From assembly GCA_022769545.1 (NCBI GenBank), contig JALEJS010000035.1, forward strand, positions 33,991 through 97,990: DNA of 64,000 bases, written 5' to 3'. Each line of letters starts with the position of its first letter. Within the stretch, counting starts at the first letter, position 1. Below, piece after piece: positions 51,165-59,173 of this stretch. The DNA is from Blautia sp. Its GTDB lineage: Bacteria > Bacillota > Clostridia > Lachnospirales > Lachnospiraceae. Under the pieces are notes generated by a model that did no database searches, was not told the DNA's origin, and saw nothing but the letters and a program-made list of their open reading frames with translations. Position numbers and translations under genes: made by a program.

Positions 51165-52317
51165 ACGCATCTTCAATTTTCAGACACTGATAAATATTGG
51201 ATTCCCGGGATTCATCCGGATCAAACGTGATGCGGATACTATTTCCTGGTTCCAGACCCTGGGAAGAAAGATTCTCAGCCCCCTGGGTATCACATATGAT
51301 TTCCGCACCTTCTGCGGTTTGAATTGTAACGGTATTGGACGTGGTTCCTATGACCGTACCGGTAATCGTGGCAGTGACATGACGGCTTCCGGAAACACCG
51401 GAATCGTCGCTGCACACGCGCGTAATGGTGATGCCCTCCAGTGTGGTTCCGTTCCATTCTCCCTCATAGAAAAGATTGACATAGGAGCCGGGGGCAGATC
51501 CTCCTGCCAGATAAGTCTGAACAGCAGACAGATCAATGTTGAGAGCGGCTGTCTTTCCGTCGGGAATGACGGTAAGAAGGTTTCCGTTCATATTCTGTAT
51601 TTCAGCGTGTAAAATGTTTTCAGGTGTATGTTCTTCGGCCTGGGTGCCGGCTGCCGGAGTGGGTGTGGGAGTTGGCACAACAAGCGGATCAATATCTGAA
51701 ATACTGAGAACTTTTATGTGACTGCCGTCCATGGAAAGAGAATCGGTACTGCTTTCGGCTGGGGGGAACGTCCCTTTAAAATGGATATAAACCCAGTTTC
51801 CGGTCTGAACACCATTCTGGTAGTATTGTTCCACTCCGGAAATGGGATAAGTTGCAGTTTTTCCCTTCTTCGACCGGACGGAAATGGTGTTGGAGGTTAT
51901 GGCTGTGATCTGAACATATGCGGTCCGTTCTTCTAGCTGTACGTCTTTATGAAATTCGTCAGCGACCTTCAGTGCTTTTACCATACTGGTGTCTGTTGTA
52001 TCGTCGGAGAGCCGGCCTTCGTAGATGACGCTGATTTTATCGCCGGATATCAATCCGACTTCACACTCCAGAGTAGCCTGTGAAACATCAAACAGATATG
52101 TTTTTCCGTCATCGCTGGTCATGGTGATGGTACTTCCGTCAAAATCGACAAGTGTTCCGGAAATTTCGTCCATATATACACGGGTCTTTGGGGTGGAGGA
52201 AACTTCCTCCTGTGTTTTTTCACGGGGAGAAAAGCGCTCGATGAGATCGCCCAGACTGCATCCGGAAAGAGAAAAGGTTAGACAGGTACAAATAAGTAGG
52301 ATGAGTGCTTTTTTCAT
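51163..52317 (-). CDS. Lipoprotein with repeated small beta domains, function unknown
   Basis: This 384-residue protein has a lipoprotein signal (MKKALILLICTCLTFSLSGC; lipobox LSGC). The mature part has about four similar beta segments (ISGTLVDFDGSTITMTSDDG, YVQITAITSNTISVRSKKGK, EIQNMNGNLLTVIPDGKTA, ITGTVIGTTSNTVTIQTAEG), each reminiscent of DUF5666-like OB folds, with a PTPTPTPAAG linker in the middle. A related arrangement occurs in the acidic secreted protein at 13472. AATAGGAGGATTCT-type site (GGAGGATTCT) precedes the ATG; a longer start at 52335 is not needed. Role unknown; possible surface polysaccharide or ion binding. Confidence 0.85.
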   Translation of the reverse strand: MKKALILLICTCLTFSLSGCSLGDLIERFSPREKTQEEVSSTPKTRVYMDEISGTLVDFDGSTITMTSDDGKTYLFDVSQATLECEVGLISGDKISVIYEGRLSDDTTDTSMVKALKVADEFHKDVQLEERTAYVQITAITSNTISVRSKKGKTATYPISGVEQYYQNGVQTGNWVYIHFKGTFPPAESSTDSLSMDGSHIKVLSISDIDPLVVPTPTPTPAAGTQAEEHTPENILHAEIQNMNGNLLTVIPDGKTAALNIDLSAVQTYLAGGSAPGSYVNLFYEGEWNGTTLEGITITRVCSDDSGVSGSRHVTATITGTVIGTTSNTVTIQTAEGAEIICDTQGAENLSSQGLEPGNSIRITFDPDESRESNIYQCLKIEDA

Positions 52318-52377
52318 AGAATCCTCCGAAATCATCGAAATACTGGAATATATGGAAATAATTATATCAAAAAGAGA

Positions 52378-52405
52378 TTGAAAATTCTACAGGATATGCT
52401 ATAAT
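52378..52405 (+). promoter_or_regulatory. Promoter of the folT riboswitch transcript
   Basis: TTGAAA (52378-52383), 16-base spacer, TATAAT (52400-52405), about 20 bases before the THF aptamer. Confidence 0.7.
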
Positions 52406-52421
52406 CGGCTTAAATAAATAA

Positions 52422-52529
52422 TAGCGAAGTAGGAATCTGCGCGTTAAGTTGTCAGTGGCTGGGGAGTCGCCCTGAACCGAAAAGTCTGTGCACACATGGC
52501 TTGCGGTGCATTTTCCGCACCCGTTGCTA
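52422..52529 (+). promoter_or_regulatory. Tetrahydrofolate (THF) riboswitch upstream of folT
   Basis: Conserved THF aptamer elements occur in order: GAAGTAGGAATCTGCGCGTTAAGT (quoted as GAAGTAGG and GCGCGTTAAGT, about 52426), GGGGAGTCGCCCTGAACCGAA (about 52460; quoted GGGGAGTCGCC and TGAACCGAA), and GCTTGCGGTGCA-TTTTC-CGCACCCG (about 52499-52523). Downstream a hairpin TATGAGA-ACA-TCTCATA (about 52532-52548) and an ATAATGT/ACATTAT pairing next to the folT GGAGG site suggest control of translation rather than termination, since no T tract follows. Confidence 0.92.
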
Positions 52530-52612
52530 CATATGAGAACATCTCATAATGTGGAGGGATTATTATTTATCTGGATACTCTGTTGTATAGACATTATGGA
52601 GGTGTTTTTATT

Positions 52613-53191
52613 ATGCATGAAAACAGCAGAAACAGCCAGCGTTGGAATGTAAAAACGCTGGTCTTTATGGCGCTTTTTGTGGCACTGGATCTGGTAGTAG
52701 GACGGCTTCTGTCCGTTGACCTGGGACCGTATCGTATTTCTTTCGGAAGCGTGGTTCTGATTCTGTCAGGACTTTGGCTTGGTCCCGTTGCCGGCGGTAT
52801 TTGCGGTTTCGGAGCAGACATTATCGGATGTTTTATGAAGGGTTATACGGTAAATCCTTTAATCACGCTGGCAGCAGTTATGTGGGGCGTGATTCCGGCT
52901 CTGATGAAGGGACTGTTTTCTTCTTCCGAAAAAGCAAAGAACAAACGAATTGCATGGCTGAGCGTCAGTGTTGTGCTTACCGGTGCTCTCAGCTCTCTGG
53001 TTACAACCACAGCTGGACTGGTTCTCATTCTTGGATATAATTTCTATGCCATTATGCCGGGACGGCTGGTGCAGTTTGTCATTATGATGCCACTGTACTG
53101 TGTGTTGACAAGTCTTTTATACTTCAGTCCGCTGACCAGTATGATTGCCGGTAATATTGCCTCTCCGGTGCTGAAAAACAAGACAGTATAA
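52613..53191 (+). CDS. folT: Folate-specific ECF transporter S component
   Basis: This 192-residue protein has about six membrane helices. The N-terminal WNVKTLVFMALFVALDLVVGRLLS includes the helix that docks with the ECF transmembrane subunit; RISFGSVVLILSGLWLGPVAGGICGFGADIIG (quoted as RISFGSVVLILSGLWLGPV and GGICGFGADIIG) matches FolT. The THF riboswitch upstream supports folate uptake. The shared EcfA/A'/T energising module is not in the window. TGGAGGTGTTTTTATT precedes the ATG. Confidence 0.95.
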   Translation: MHENSRNSQRWNVKTLVFMALFVALDLVVGRLLSVDLGPYRISFGSVVLILSGLWLGPVAGGICGFGADIIGCFMKGYTVNPLITLAAVMWGVIPALMKGLFSSSEKAKNKRIAWLSVSVVLTGALSSLVTTTAGLVLILGYNFYAIMPGRLVQFVIMMPLYCVLTSLLYFSPLTSMIAGNIASPVLKNKTV

Positions 53192-53265
53192 AAAGAAAAA
53201 CAGAATATAGCAGAAGCTGATATAGAATAGAAATGAACAGAAAACTGAATATCGAACGATTCCCC

Positions 53266-53305
53266 AAAAAAGAACCACCGCATGAATCCATGCGGTGGTT
53301 CTTTT
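53266..53305. terminator. folT terminator
   Basis: AAAAGAACCACCGCATG-AATC-CATGCGGTGGTTCTTTT is a perfect 17-bp hairpin with A and T tracts on both sides; it also serves the converging GNAT gene. Confidence 0.93.
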
Positions 53306-53353
53306 ATCGTATCGGAAACTTCGTTTCCGATACGATAAATAAGCTTCGCGAAG
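53303..53353. repeat. Perfect 17-bp inverted repeat adjoining the folT terminator
   Basis: TTTATCGTATCGGAAAC-TTC-GTTTCCGATACGATAAA (53303-53339) is a perfect hairpin, followed by the palindrome CTTCGCGAAG (53344-53353). It shares its first bases with the terminator tail. Looks like a repeat-type palindrome rather than a second terminator. Confidence 0.75.
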
Positions 53354-53394
53354 ATATGACCAGATGCATATGGAATTTACCTGTGAAATATATG

Positions 53395-54141
53395 CTATTC
53401 CTTCACCCGGAACCAGTAGGAATACATCTGCGAAAATCCAAGGGATTCATAGAGCGTGCGTGCGGAGGTATTTCCCTCCACAACCTGAAGGTATGCCTTC
53501 TGTGCGCCCATTTTTTTTCCCTCCTGCAAAAGTCCGGAACAAATCTGTCTTGCATACCCTTTTCTGCGATGGTCTTCCCGCACATGAATGGCATAAATGC
53601 CGATATAATCCCGGTCCAGAATCCCCAGACCGGTGGCAATGATCTCATCCCCATCCACAATGCAGGCACAGATGGTTTCTTTCAGAATGGCGTGGTACAT
53701 GGATGGAACTACGGCACGGTGAATGGGGTTTGTCATTTTCTTCAGATCAAAAAGACTGTAAATCCATTTGTCGGAAATGCAGTTTGAAAACTGTACCAGA
53801 TCGCAGGATACTTCCGGATCAGAACCGCAAAGATCCATGGTCATCACGTTTGTCGTATGCTCAATACGATATCCCCGGTTTTCCAGAACATAGTCAAAAT
53901 CCGGTGACACCAGCGGACTGATTTTGAAAATTGCAGGTGTTCCAAGGCGGCGATATACATTTTCGCAGTAAGGGATTTTTTCTCTCCAGGGAAGCACCGC
54001 CGTGCCGAACTGTTCCACACTGTTGGTACGATGTGTATAAAAATAGGAAAAACGGAGTATCCATCCGTCATAAAGCTCCATTTTGTGGGAAGGCCATGCG
54101 TTCAGGGACATGTCCTCAATTTGTTTGATTGTTGTTTCCAT
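53395..54141 (-). CDS. GNAT-family N-acetyltransferase
   Basis: This 248-residue protein has the acetyl-CoA site in its C-terminal half: YIGIYAIHVREDHRRKGYARQICSGLLQEGKKMGA (quoted as IYAIHVREDHRRKGYARQIC), with the RRKGYA pyrophosphate loop, and AYLQVVEGNTSARTLYESLGF. The N-terminal ~110 residues (WPSHKMELYDGWILRF...YRIEHTTNVMTMDL) are of the type seen in two-domain GNATs. Substrate unknown. It lies 33 bases after the SGNH gene on the same strand. Confidence 0.92.
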   Translation of the reverse strand: METTIKQIEDMSLNAWPSHKMELYDGWILRFSYFYTHRTNSVEQFGTAVLPWREKIPYCENVYRRLGTPAIFKISPLVSPDFDYVLENRGYRIEHTTNVMTMDLCGSDPEVSCDLVQFSNCISDKWIYSLFDLKKMTNPIHRAVVPSMYHAILKETICACIVDGDEIIATGLGILDRDYIGIYAIHVREDHRRKGYARQICSGLLQEGKKMGAQKAYLQVVEGNTSARTLYESLGFSQMYSYWFRVKE

Positions 54142-54174
54142 AAGAAATCCTCATTTGTCAGAATATGTGAGCTA

Positions 54175-54837
54175 TTATACTAAGTTTAAACGGCAGATGC
54201 AATCATAAACTTTGTGGGCAAGGATCCGATGGCCTGCTTCGGTAAGATGAATTCCTTCTGTGGTGAGCGAATGTGGCAGCGACTCCCGGTACCTCTCATT
54301 GAAATCCCGGTGAAGCAGAAGATAAGGGCAGCTGTATTTTTTCGCGAGACAGGAGATTCCCTGCGACATTTCTTCAGCCAGAGGAAACCAGGAAAGGTAT
54401 TCTGCCGGGCAGGGGAAAAGAAAGGGTTCCATCAAAAGAACAGGGACTCTTTTGGTGGATAAAATACGCAGAAGCTGGTCATATTTTTGGAAAAATGCCT
54501 GCATCATGGTGTCTTTTTGTGTTTTTGTGCGGTCTGTATTCATCATCAGGCCGATATCATTGATGCCGATCAGTATTGTGATCAGATCTGCGGGAACTCC
54601 CAGATAGCGGCCAGGGGCATTTTCCAGAAGTCTTGCCACGGTAAAGCCATCTACGCCAAGATTCCGGACTTCCCAGGATTGCTTCTGGTTTTCCTGGTGA
54701 AGTATATCCGTATTGCTGCCGGCAGGCGGAGTGTTCAGCAGATCCGACAGGAAGTGAACATATCCGCTGCCGAGAGGCGGTGCATCAAAAAGGCGGCCGC
54801 AGTCTGTGAGACTGTCGCCAAGACATAAAAGCTTCAT
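54175..54837 (-). CDS. SGNH/GDSL-family esterase, cytoplasmic
   Basis: This 220-residue hydrolase has block I LCLGDSLTDCGR (nucleophilic Ser), block III ITILIGINDIG, and block V TEGIHLTEAGHRI with the catalytic Asp/His equivalents. There is no signal peptide, so it acts inside the cell, perhaps deacylating small molecules. AGGAGGATGTTCC precedes the ATG. It is the first gene of a two-gene unit with the acetyltransferase. Confidence 0.9.
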   Translation of the reverse strand: MKLLCLGDSLTDCGRLFDAPPLGSGYVHFLSDLLNTPPAGSNTDILHQENQKQSWEVRNLGVDGFTVARLLENAPGRYLGVPADLITILIGINDIGLMMNTDRTKTQKDTMMQAFFQKYDQLLRILSTKRVPVLLMEPFLFPCPAEYLSWFPLAEEMSQGISCLAKKYSCPYLLLHRDFNERYRESLPHSLTTEGIHLTEAGHRILAHKVYDCICRLNLV

Positions 54838-54957
54838 GGAACATCCTCCTGTGTGTCCGGTATTTTCTGTTCATTTTACCATGGCAGTATCAAAAAGTAC
54901 AGACAGCAGAGCCTTTGCGGGGGTCGAATTCTCCCGAAGTTTTGCGGCAGAAACAAA

Positions 54958-54986
54958 TGGACAAATGCTCTGGCGGAATCTATAAT
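54958..54986 (+). promoter_or_regulatory. Promoter of the Tad pilus operon
   Basis: TGGACA (54958-54963), 17-base spacer, TATAAT (54981-54986). The dyad ACCAGA-N5-TCTGGT (54993-55009) sits at about the start of transcription and could bind a regulator. The leader to 55080 is otherwise plain. Confidence 0.65.
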
Positions 54987-55080
54987 AATATTCACCAGAG
55001 ATCTTCTGGTATCAACGCCGGGTCTGGCGACGAATCCCATATGAGTTTCAGGAATAGAAAAAAGAAAATGAGGTGAACAC

Positions 55081-55593
55081 ATGTCCTTTGACATTGCCTT
55101 TTCGGTAGTGATTTCCTTTGTGGCAATGATCATGGATCTGAGGACAGCACGAATTGACAATGGCTGGATCCTGTTCTCTATCGCTGCAGTGCTGTTTTAC
55201 AGGGCGGTAAATGGAGAATTCAGGGAAATCTGGCTTGGCCTGCCGGGGCTGCTGCTTCCGCTGGTACTTCTGGGTGGTCTGTTCTGCTTTCGGATGATCG
55301 GTGCCGGAGACATAAAATTATTTTGCGCTCTGGGCTTTCTTATGGGAATGGAGACGGTGGGAAAATGTATTCTGGCTGCATTTTTTCTTGGTGCGGCAAT
55401 TTCTCTGACCATTCTTATTTCATGCGGCATTTTCTGCCAGAGAATCCTATTTTTAATCTGCTATCTGAAAGAGTATATCAAAACAGGGGTGCGAAAGCCT
55501 TACCGGAAGAAAGGGATGGAACAACCGGAGAACTTTCATTTTACGGTTCCGATTTTTATGAGTGTACTGCTGCATGCGGGAGGTGTGTACTGA
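55081..55593 (+). CDS. A24-type prepilin peptidase (TadV/CpaA-like)
   Basis: This 170-residue membrane protein has about five helices and the two catalytic aspartates of type IV prepilin peptidases: MIMDLRTARIDN and MIGAGDIKLFCALG (GxGD). It lacks the N-methylation domain, as in Tad/Flp systems, where it processes Flp pilin. GAAAATGAGGTGAACAC precedes the ATG. It begins the pilus operon and is followed within 2 bases by the TadZ-like gene. Confidence 0.9.
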   Translation: MSFDIAFSVVISFVAMIMDLRTARIDNGWILFSIAAVLFYRAVNGEFREIWLGLPGLLLPLVLLGGLFCFRMIGAGDIKLFCALGFLMGMETVGKCILAAFFLGAAISLTILISCGIFCQRILFLICYLKEYIKTGVRKPYRKKGMEQPENFHFTVPIFMSVLLHAGGVY

Positions 55594-55594
55594 G

Positions 55595-56605
55595 ATGAAA
55601 AAGAATATTTTTGCGGTCTGTGACCTGGAGGTGGATTATGCTCGGAACTTTATGGAATACATCAACCAGAAACGAAATATTCCATTTGAGATCCAGGCAT
55701 TTACAACAATCGAGGGCCTGCTGCGATTCGGAGCGGAAACGCATATTGAACTGCTGCTGATATCCGGGAAAGCAATGTGCAGGGAAATCCGGGAAATGGA
55801 TATCGGGAAAATTGTGATTTTATCCGAGGGTGTACATTCGCCGGAGCTGGATCATTATCCGAGTGTGTATAAATATCAGTCTTCCGCAAATGTTGTGAGA
55901 GAAGTGATGGCCTGCTATGGGGAGGAAAAGGCGGTGGTTCCGGTACCGTTTCCGGTGCTGAAGAAGACGACAGAGGTACTGGGAATTTATTCTCCTCTCG
56001 GACGCTGCCTGAAAACGTCCATTGCGCTTGCCATGGGGCAGATTCTTGCCCGCAGTCAGGCGGTATTATATCTGAATCTGGAAGGCTGTTCCGGATTTGA
56101 GGAGCTTACAGGCACAAGCTATGCACACAATCTCAGCGATCTTCTGTACTATGTACGGCAGGAAAATCAGAATCTGATCCATAAAATGAATGGAATGATA
56201 CAGACGGTGAACAATCTTGACTTCATACCGCCGGTGCGGACACCTTCCGATATTTACAGCACAAAAGGAGAAGACTGGGAGCGGCTTATCAGTGAGATTG
56301 TCCGGTACAGCTCCTATGAGGTTGTCATATTGGATATCGGCCAGGGTGTGGATGAGCTGTTTTCACTGTTGGATCAATGCAGCAGAATCTATATGCCGGT
56401 GCTGTCGGACGAGATATCTGTCTGTAAGATCGCGCATTTTGAAAATCTGCTCCGGATATGGGATTTTCCCCAGATCCTGGCGAAAACAACAAAGCTTCAT
56501 CCGCCTTTTCATTCCGCCGGCACGGCAGAGGAGTATATCAGCCAGCTGGTCTGGAGTGAACTGGGGGATTATGTAAAAGAAATTCTGCGAAAGGAGAGAG
56601 AATGA
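55595..56605 (+). CDS. TadZ/CpaE-like pilus localisation protein
   Basis: This 336-residue protein resembles TadZ: an N-terminal receiver-like fold (FAVCDLEVDYARNFMEYIN, ELLLISGKAM, KIVILSEG) then a MinD/ParA-like domain (VLGIYSPLGRCLKTSIALAMGQ, VLYLNLEGCSGFEELTG, EVVILDIGQGVDELFSLLDQC). The Walker A equivalent SPLGRCLKTS departs from the GKGGxGKT norm but keeps the final KTS. TadZ places the pilus machine at the cell pole. GCGGGAGGTGTACTGAG precedes the ATG; it overlaps CpaF by four bases. Confidence 0.88.
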   Translation: MKKNIFAVCDLEVDYARNFMEYINQKRNIPFEIQAFTTIEGLLRFGAETHIELLLISGKAMCREIREMDIGKIVILSEGVHSPELDHYPSVYKYQSSANVVREVMACYGEEKAVVPVPFPVLKKTTEVLGIYSPLGRCLKTSIALAMGQILARSQAVLYLNLEGCSGFEELTGTSYAHNLSDLLYYVRQENQNLIHKMNGMIQTVNNLDFIPPVRTPSDIYSTKGEDWERLISEIVRYSSYEVVILDIGQGVDELFSLLDQCSRIYMPVLSDEISVCKIAHFENLLRIWDFPQILAKTTKLHPPFHSAGTAEEYISQLVWSELGDYVKEILRKERE

Positions 56606-57426
56606 ACCGGGAATTGTTTATGGAAATAAGAAACAGGCTGATGGAACAGATGGATCTTTCCAGGGAGCTTTCAGATGAAAAAATTCTGGAAGCCATTGAT
56701 GATCTGATTGTGAATCAGATGCAGGAAATATGCTGTTCTTTGCAGGAAAAAATTGCACTTCGGCAGGAACTTTTTTTCTCTGTGAGGAAACTGGATGTTC
56801 TTCAGGAGCTGATCGAGGATGAGACAGTGACAGAGATCATGGTGAATGGGCCGGATGCAATCTTTGTGGAGAGAGGAGGGTGTCTGAAAAAATGGAACCG
56901 CACATTTACTTCGAGAGAAAAGCTGGAGGATGTGATTCAGCAGATCGTCGGAAGATGCAACCGGGTGGTGAACGAATCCATGCCCATTGTGGATGCCAGA
57001 CTGGAAAACGGTGCCCGGGTAAATGCGGTCATCTATCCGGTGGCGCTGGACGGGCCGATTCTGACGATCCGCCGTTTTCCAGATAACCCGATTACCATGG
57101 ACAAGCTGATCGCTATTGGAAGTGTTCCGGCAGAATGTGCCCATTTTCTGGAGAAACTGGTGAAAGCACGCTATTCCATTGTGATCGGCGGAGGCACCGG
57201 AAGCGGAAAGACTACTTTTCTTGGAGCTTTATCGGAGTATATTCCCGGGGATGAGCGGGTGATCACCATCGAAGACAATGCGGAGCTGAAGATCCAGGGG
57301 ATTGAAAACCTGGTTCGGCTGGAAGCGAAAATGGCAAACATGGAAGGTGCGGTCTCGGTAACCATCCGGGAGCTGATCCGTTCGGCGCTTCGCATGAGAC
57401 CGGATGGACGCATGATAAAGTGGTGA
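56602..57426 (+). pseudogene. cpaF: CpaF/TadA pilus assembly ATPase, truncated by element insertion
   Basis: The 274-residue remnant has the CpaF N-terminal helical region, VTEIMVNGPDAIFVERGG, the Walker A GGGTGSGKTTFLGAL (about residue 195) and the Asp box RVITIEDNAELKI. Intact CpaF proteins run to about 400-470 residues, continuing after ALRMRPD with the Walker B RIIVGEVRG and the His box. Here the host frame stops matching after ALRMRPD (57389-57405) and reads GRMIKW then TGA. The Walker B is therefore lost and the ATPase cannot work. The break coincides with the start of the integrative element, so the remaining 3' part should be at its far end outside the window. Confidence 0.9.
57391..57412. 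other. Probable attachment junction (attL/attR-type) in cpaF
   Basis: The host-like sequence CGCATGAGACCGGAT encodes RMRPD; beyond it the sequence GGACGCATGATAAAG no longer fits CpaF. The recombinase stop codon is 18-20 bases further on. Serine integrases cross over at a two-base core, most likely within 57401-57408. The other junction is outside the window. Confidence 0.75.
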
Positions 57427-57429
57427 ACA

Positions 57430-59001
57430 TTACAGCACAAGAAAAAGACGTTCCCCGTCCCAGGTACATTCCTTAACAATATCGCGAATAATCTGATTAC
57501 GTTCAGAAGCGCTGAAAGAATCAAACTGTTCAATGGTTTTCGAAATTTCTCGCGCCTTGGATTCTGCAGATCTAACGGATGCGGATCGTAATTTGTTTGC
57601 GGAAAGGGCCAGGTGATACTCGCGCTTCAATGCCTGCAATTCGACGTCCAGATGTTCCATCTCGGATAGAATGTATTTTTGTGCGGGAGAATTCTCTGCA
57701 AGAGCAAGTGAGGATGCAAGGCGGGAAATCTTTTGCTCACACAAGTGAATTTTCGAAAGAATCTTCTGCGGATCAGGAGCAGCAGACAACGGATGCTCCT
57801 CCTTAACGAACTGATGGATCAGAGCATGATCTTTATCAATGGATCGCAGAACATCCAGGACTTTTTCGTCCAGAACATCCGATTTAATCTGTTTGCGATC
57901 ACAAACATCACGGCCCTGGCGCATTCGCCTCAAACAATAATACCAAGTAGAAACGCCTTCCTTTTTCTTTTTACGCGATGCACACATGATAGATCCGCAG
58001 GAGCAGCGGAGAACACCTTTCAAGAGTGGGATATCATATTTCATCGTCTTATCGAATTTGTTTCTGGAAAAACGGGCTTGAACTTCCAACCACTGATCGG
58101 CGGAAATGAATGGTTTATGAACGCCGAGACACACAAGCCATTTTTCTGGTGGCTGCTTTTGATGCTTTTTGTTCCGCTCGGTGGTACGCCCGTATACCAT
58201 AACGCCAACAGAACCGTTCCATTTTTCGCGAGGGGAATCCGGGTCCATCTGGCATCCTTTTTCGGAAAAATAATCATATATTTCGGGAGTGGCCGCGACA
58301 CAATATGGAGAAGTCAAAATGGAGTGTAGCTGCGTGGTGGAAAAGAAAGCACCTCGCCGGGTGCGGATTCCCTGTTTCCGGAATTCCGTTTCCATATTCT
58401 GGAGAGAATAATGATTATTCAAAAACGTGGAGAAGATCCACTGGACATAGGAAACGCCTTCCGGATCCGGTTCGATGGTACAGTGCTGTTTGCCATTTAC
58501 AACAATACGTGCACGAATATAGCCATCAGGCGGATTGCCGCCAACCCAGTATCCCTTTTTCGCAAGGCCGATCATATTATCAGTGACGCGCGAAGCGATG
58601 GTTTCTCGTTCCATCTGAGCGAAGACGACGGTGACGTACATCATGGCGCGGCCGATCGGCGTGGCGGTATCGATGTTTTCTTTGATAGAAACGAACATCA
58701 CATTGCAGTCTTCCAACATGGCATAGATGTTTGCGAAATCGCGGACATCTCTGGAAAGGCGGTCCAGCTGATACACAACCAGGACATCATACAATCCAAG
58801 TTGAATATCGGAAAGCATGTTTTTAAGCCCTGGGCGGTTCGTGTTAGCGCCGGTAAAATCTTCATCGGAATATTCAACATAGGAATCAATCTTTCCGGAA
58901 AATTTCAGATCCACATATTCGCGGCACATGCGGGATTGGTTATCGATAGAATCAGAATGATCAGAGTAGACTGATTTTCGGCCATAAGAGCAAAAACGCA
59001 T
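57430..59001 (-). CDS. Large serine recombinase (integrase)
   Basis: This 523-residue protein has an N-terminal resolvase domain (FCSYGRKSVYSDHSDSIDNQ with the nucleophilic Ser in YGRKS at about residue 9; VVYQLDRLSRDVRDFANI; GRAMMYVTVVFAQMERETIASR), a recombinase domain (GNPPDGYIR, GIRTRRGAFFSTTQLHSILTSPYC), a zinc ribbon (RCSCGSIMCASRKKKK, YYCLRRMRQGRDVCDRKQI) and a coiled-coil C-terminus. These are the features of phage and ICE integrases that insert into a specific site. It is transcribed toward the cpaF junction. GGAGGATGATATT precedes the ATG. Confidence 0.96.
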   Translation of the reverse strand: MRFCSYGRKSVYSDHSDSIDNQSRMCREYVDLKFSGKIDSYVEYSDEDFTGANTNRPGLKNMLSDIQLGLYDVLVVYQLDRLSRDVRDFANIYAMLEDCNVMFVSIKENIDTATPIGRAMMYVTVVFAQMERETIASRVTDNMIGLAKKGYWVGGNPPDGYIRARIVVNGKQHCTIEPDPEGVSYVQWIFSTFLNNHYSLQNMETEFRKQGIRTRRGAFFSTTQLHSILTSPYCVAATPEIYDYFSEKGCQMDPDSPREKWNGSVGVMVYGRTTERNKKHQKQPPEKWLVCLGVHKPFISADQWLEVQARFSRNKFDKTMKYDIPLLKGVLRCSCGSIMCASRKKKKEGVSTWYYCLRRMRQGRDVCDRKQIKSDVLDEKVLDVLRSIDKDHALIHQFVKEEHPLSAAPDPQKILSKIHLCEQKISRLASSLALAENSPAQKYILSEMEHLDVELQALKREYHLALSANKLRSASVRSAESKAREISKTIEQFDSFSASERNQIIRDIVKECTWDGERLFLVL

Positions 59002-59125
59002 AATATCATCCTCCAAAAAAAGTATAAAAAATACACCCATTGCCAGAACGGGTGCTGGATGATATAATATGAGTTGCTGAGACTGATATTATTCATCAGG
59101 CACAATCCTGACAATAGTATCCATG

Positions 59126-59158
59126 AAACCGGTCCCTGTTGCCGCAGGGGCCGGTTTT
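59126..59158. terminator. Bidirectional terminator between two element genes
   Basis: AAACCGGTCCCTG-TTGC-CGCAGGGGCCGGTTTT, a 13-bp stem with one bulge and a T tract. It lies between the ComEC-like gene and the recombinase on the same strand; so the recombinase should have its own promoter in 59002-59125 (ATATAATATGA-type -10 on one strand near 59060). Confidence 0.8.
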
Positions 59159-59173
59159 GTATTTAATTGTTTG

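Noticed and set aside
54853..55044. 63-codon frame in front of the pilus operon
   Set aside because: No ribosome binding site, no recognisable protein, and it covers the probable pilus promoter.
57579..58974. Several plus-strand frames (75-198 codons) inside the recombinase gene
   Set aside because: They are opposite conserved recombinase motifs and have no start signals.
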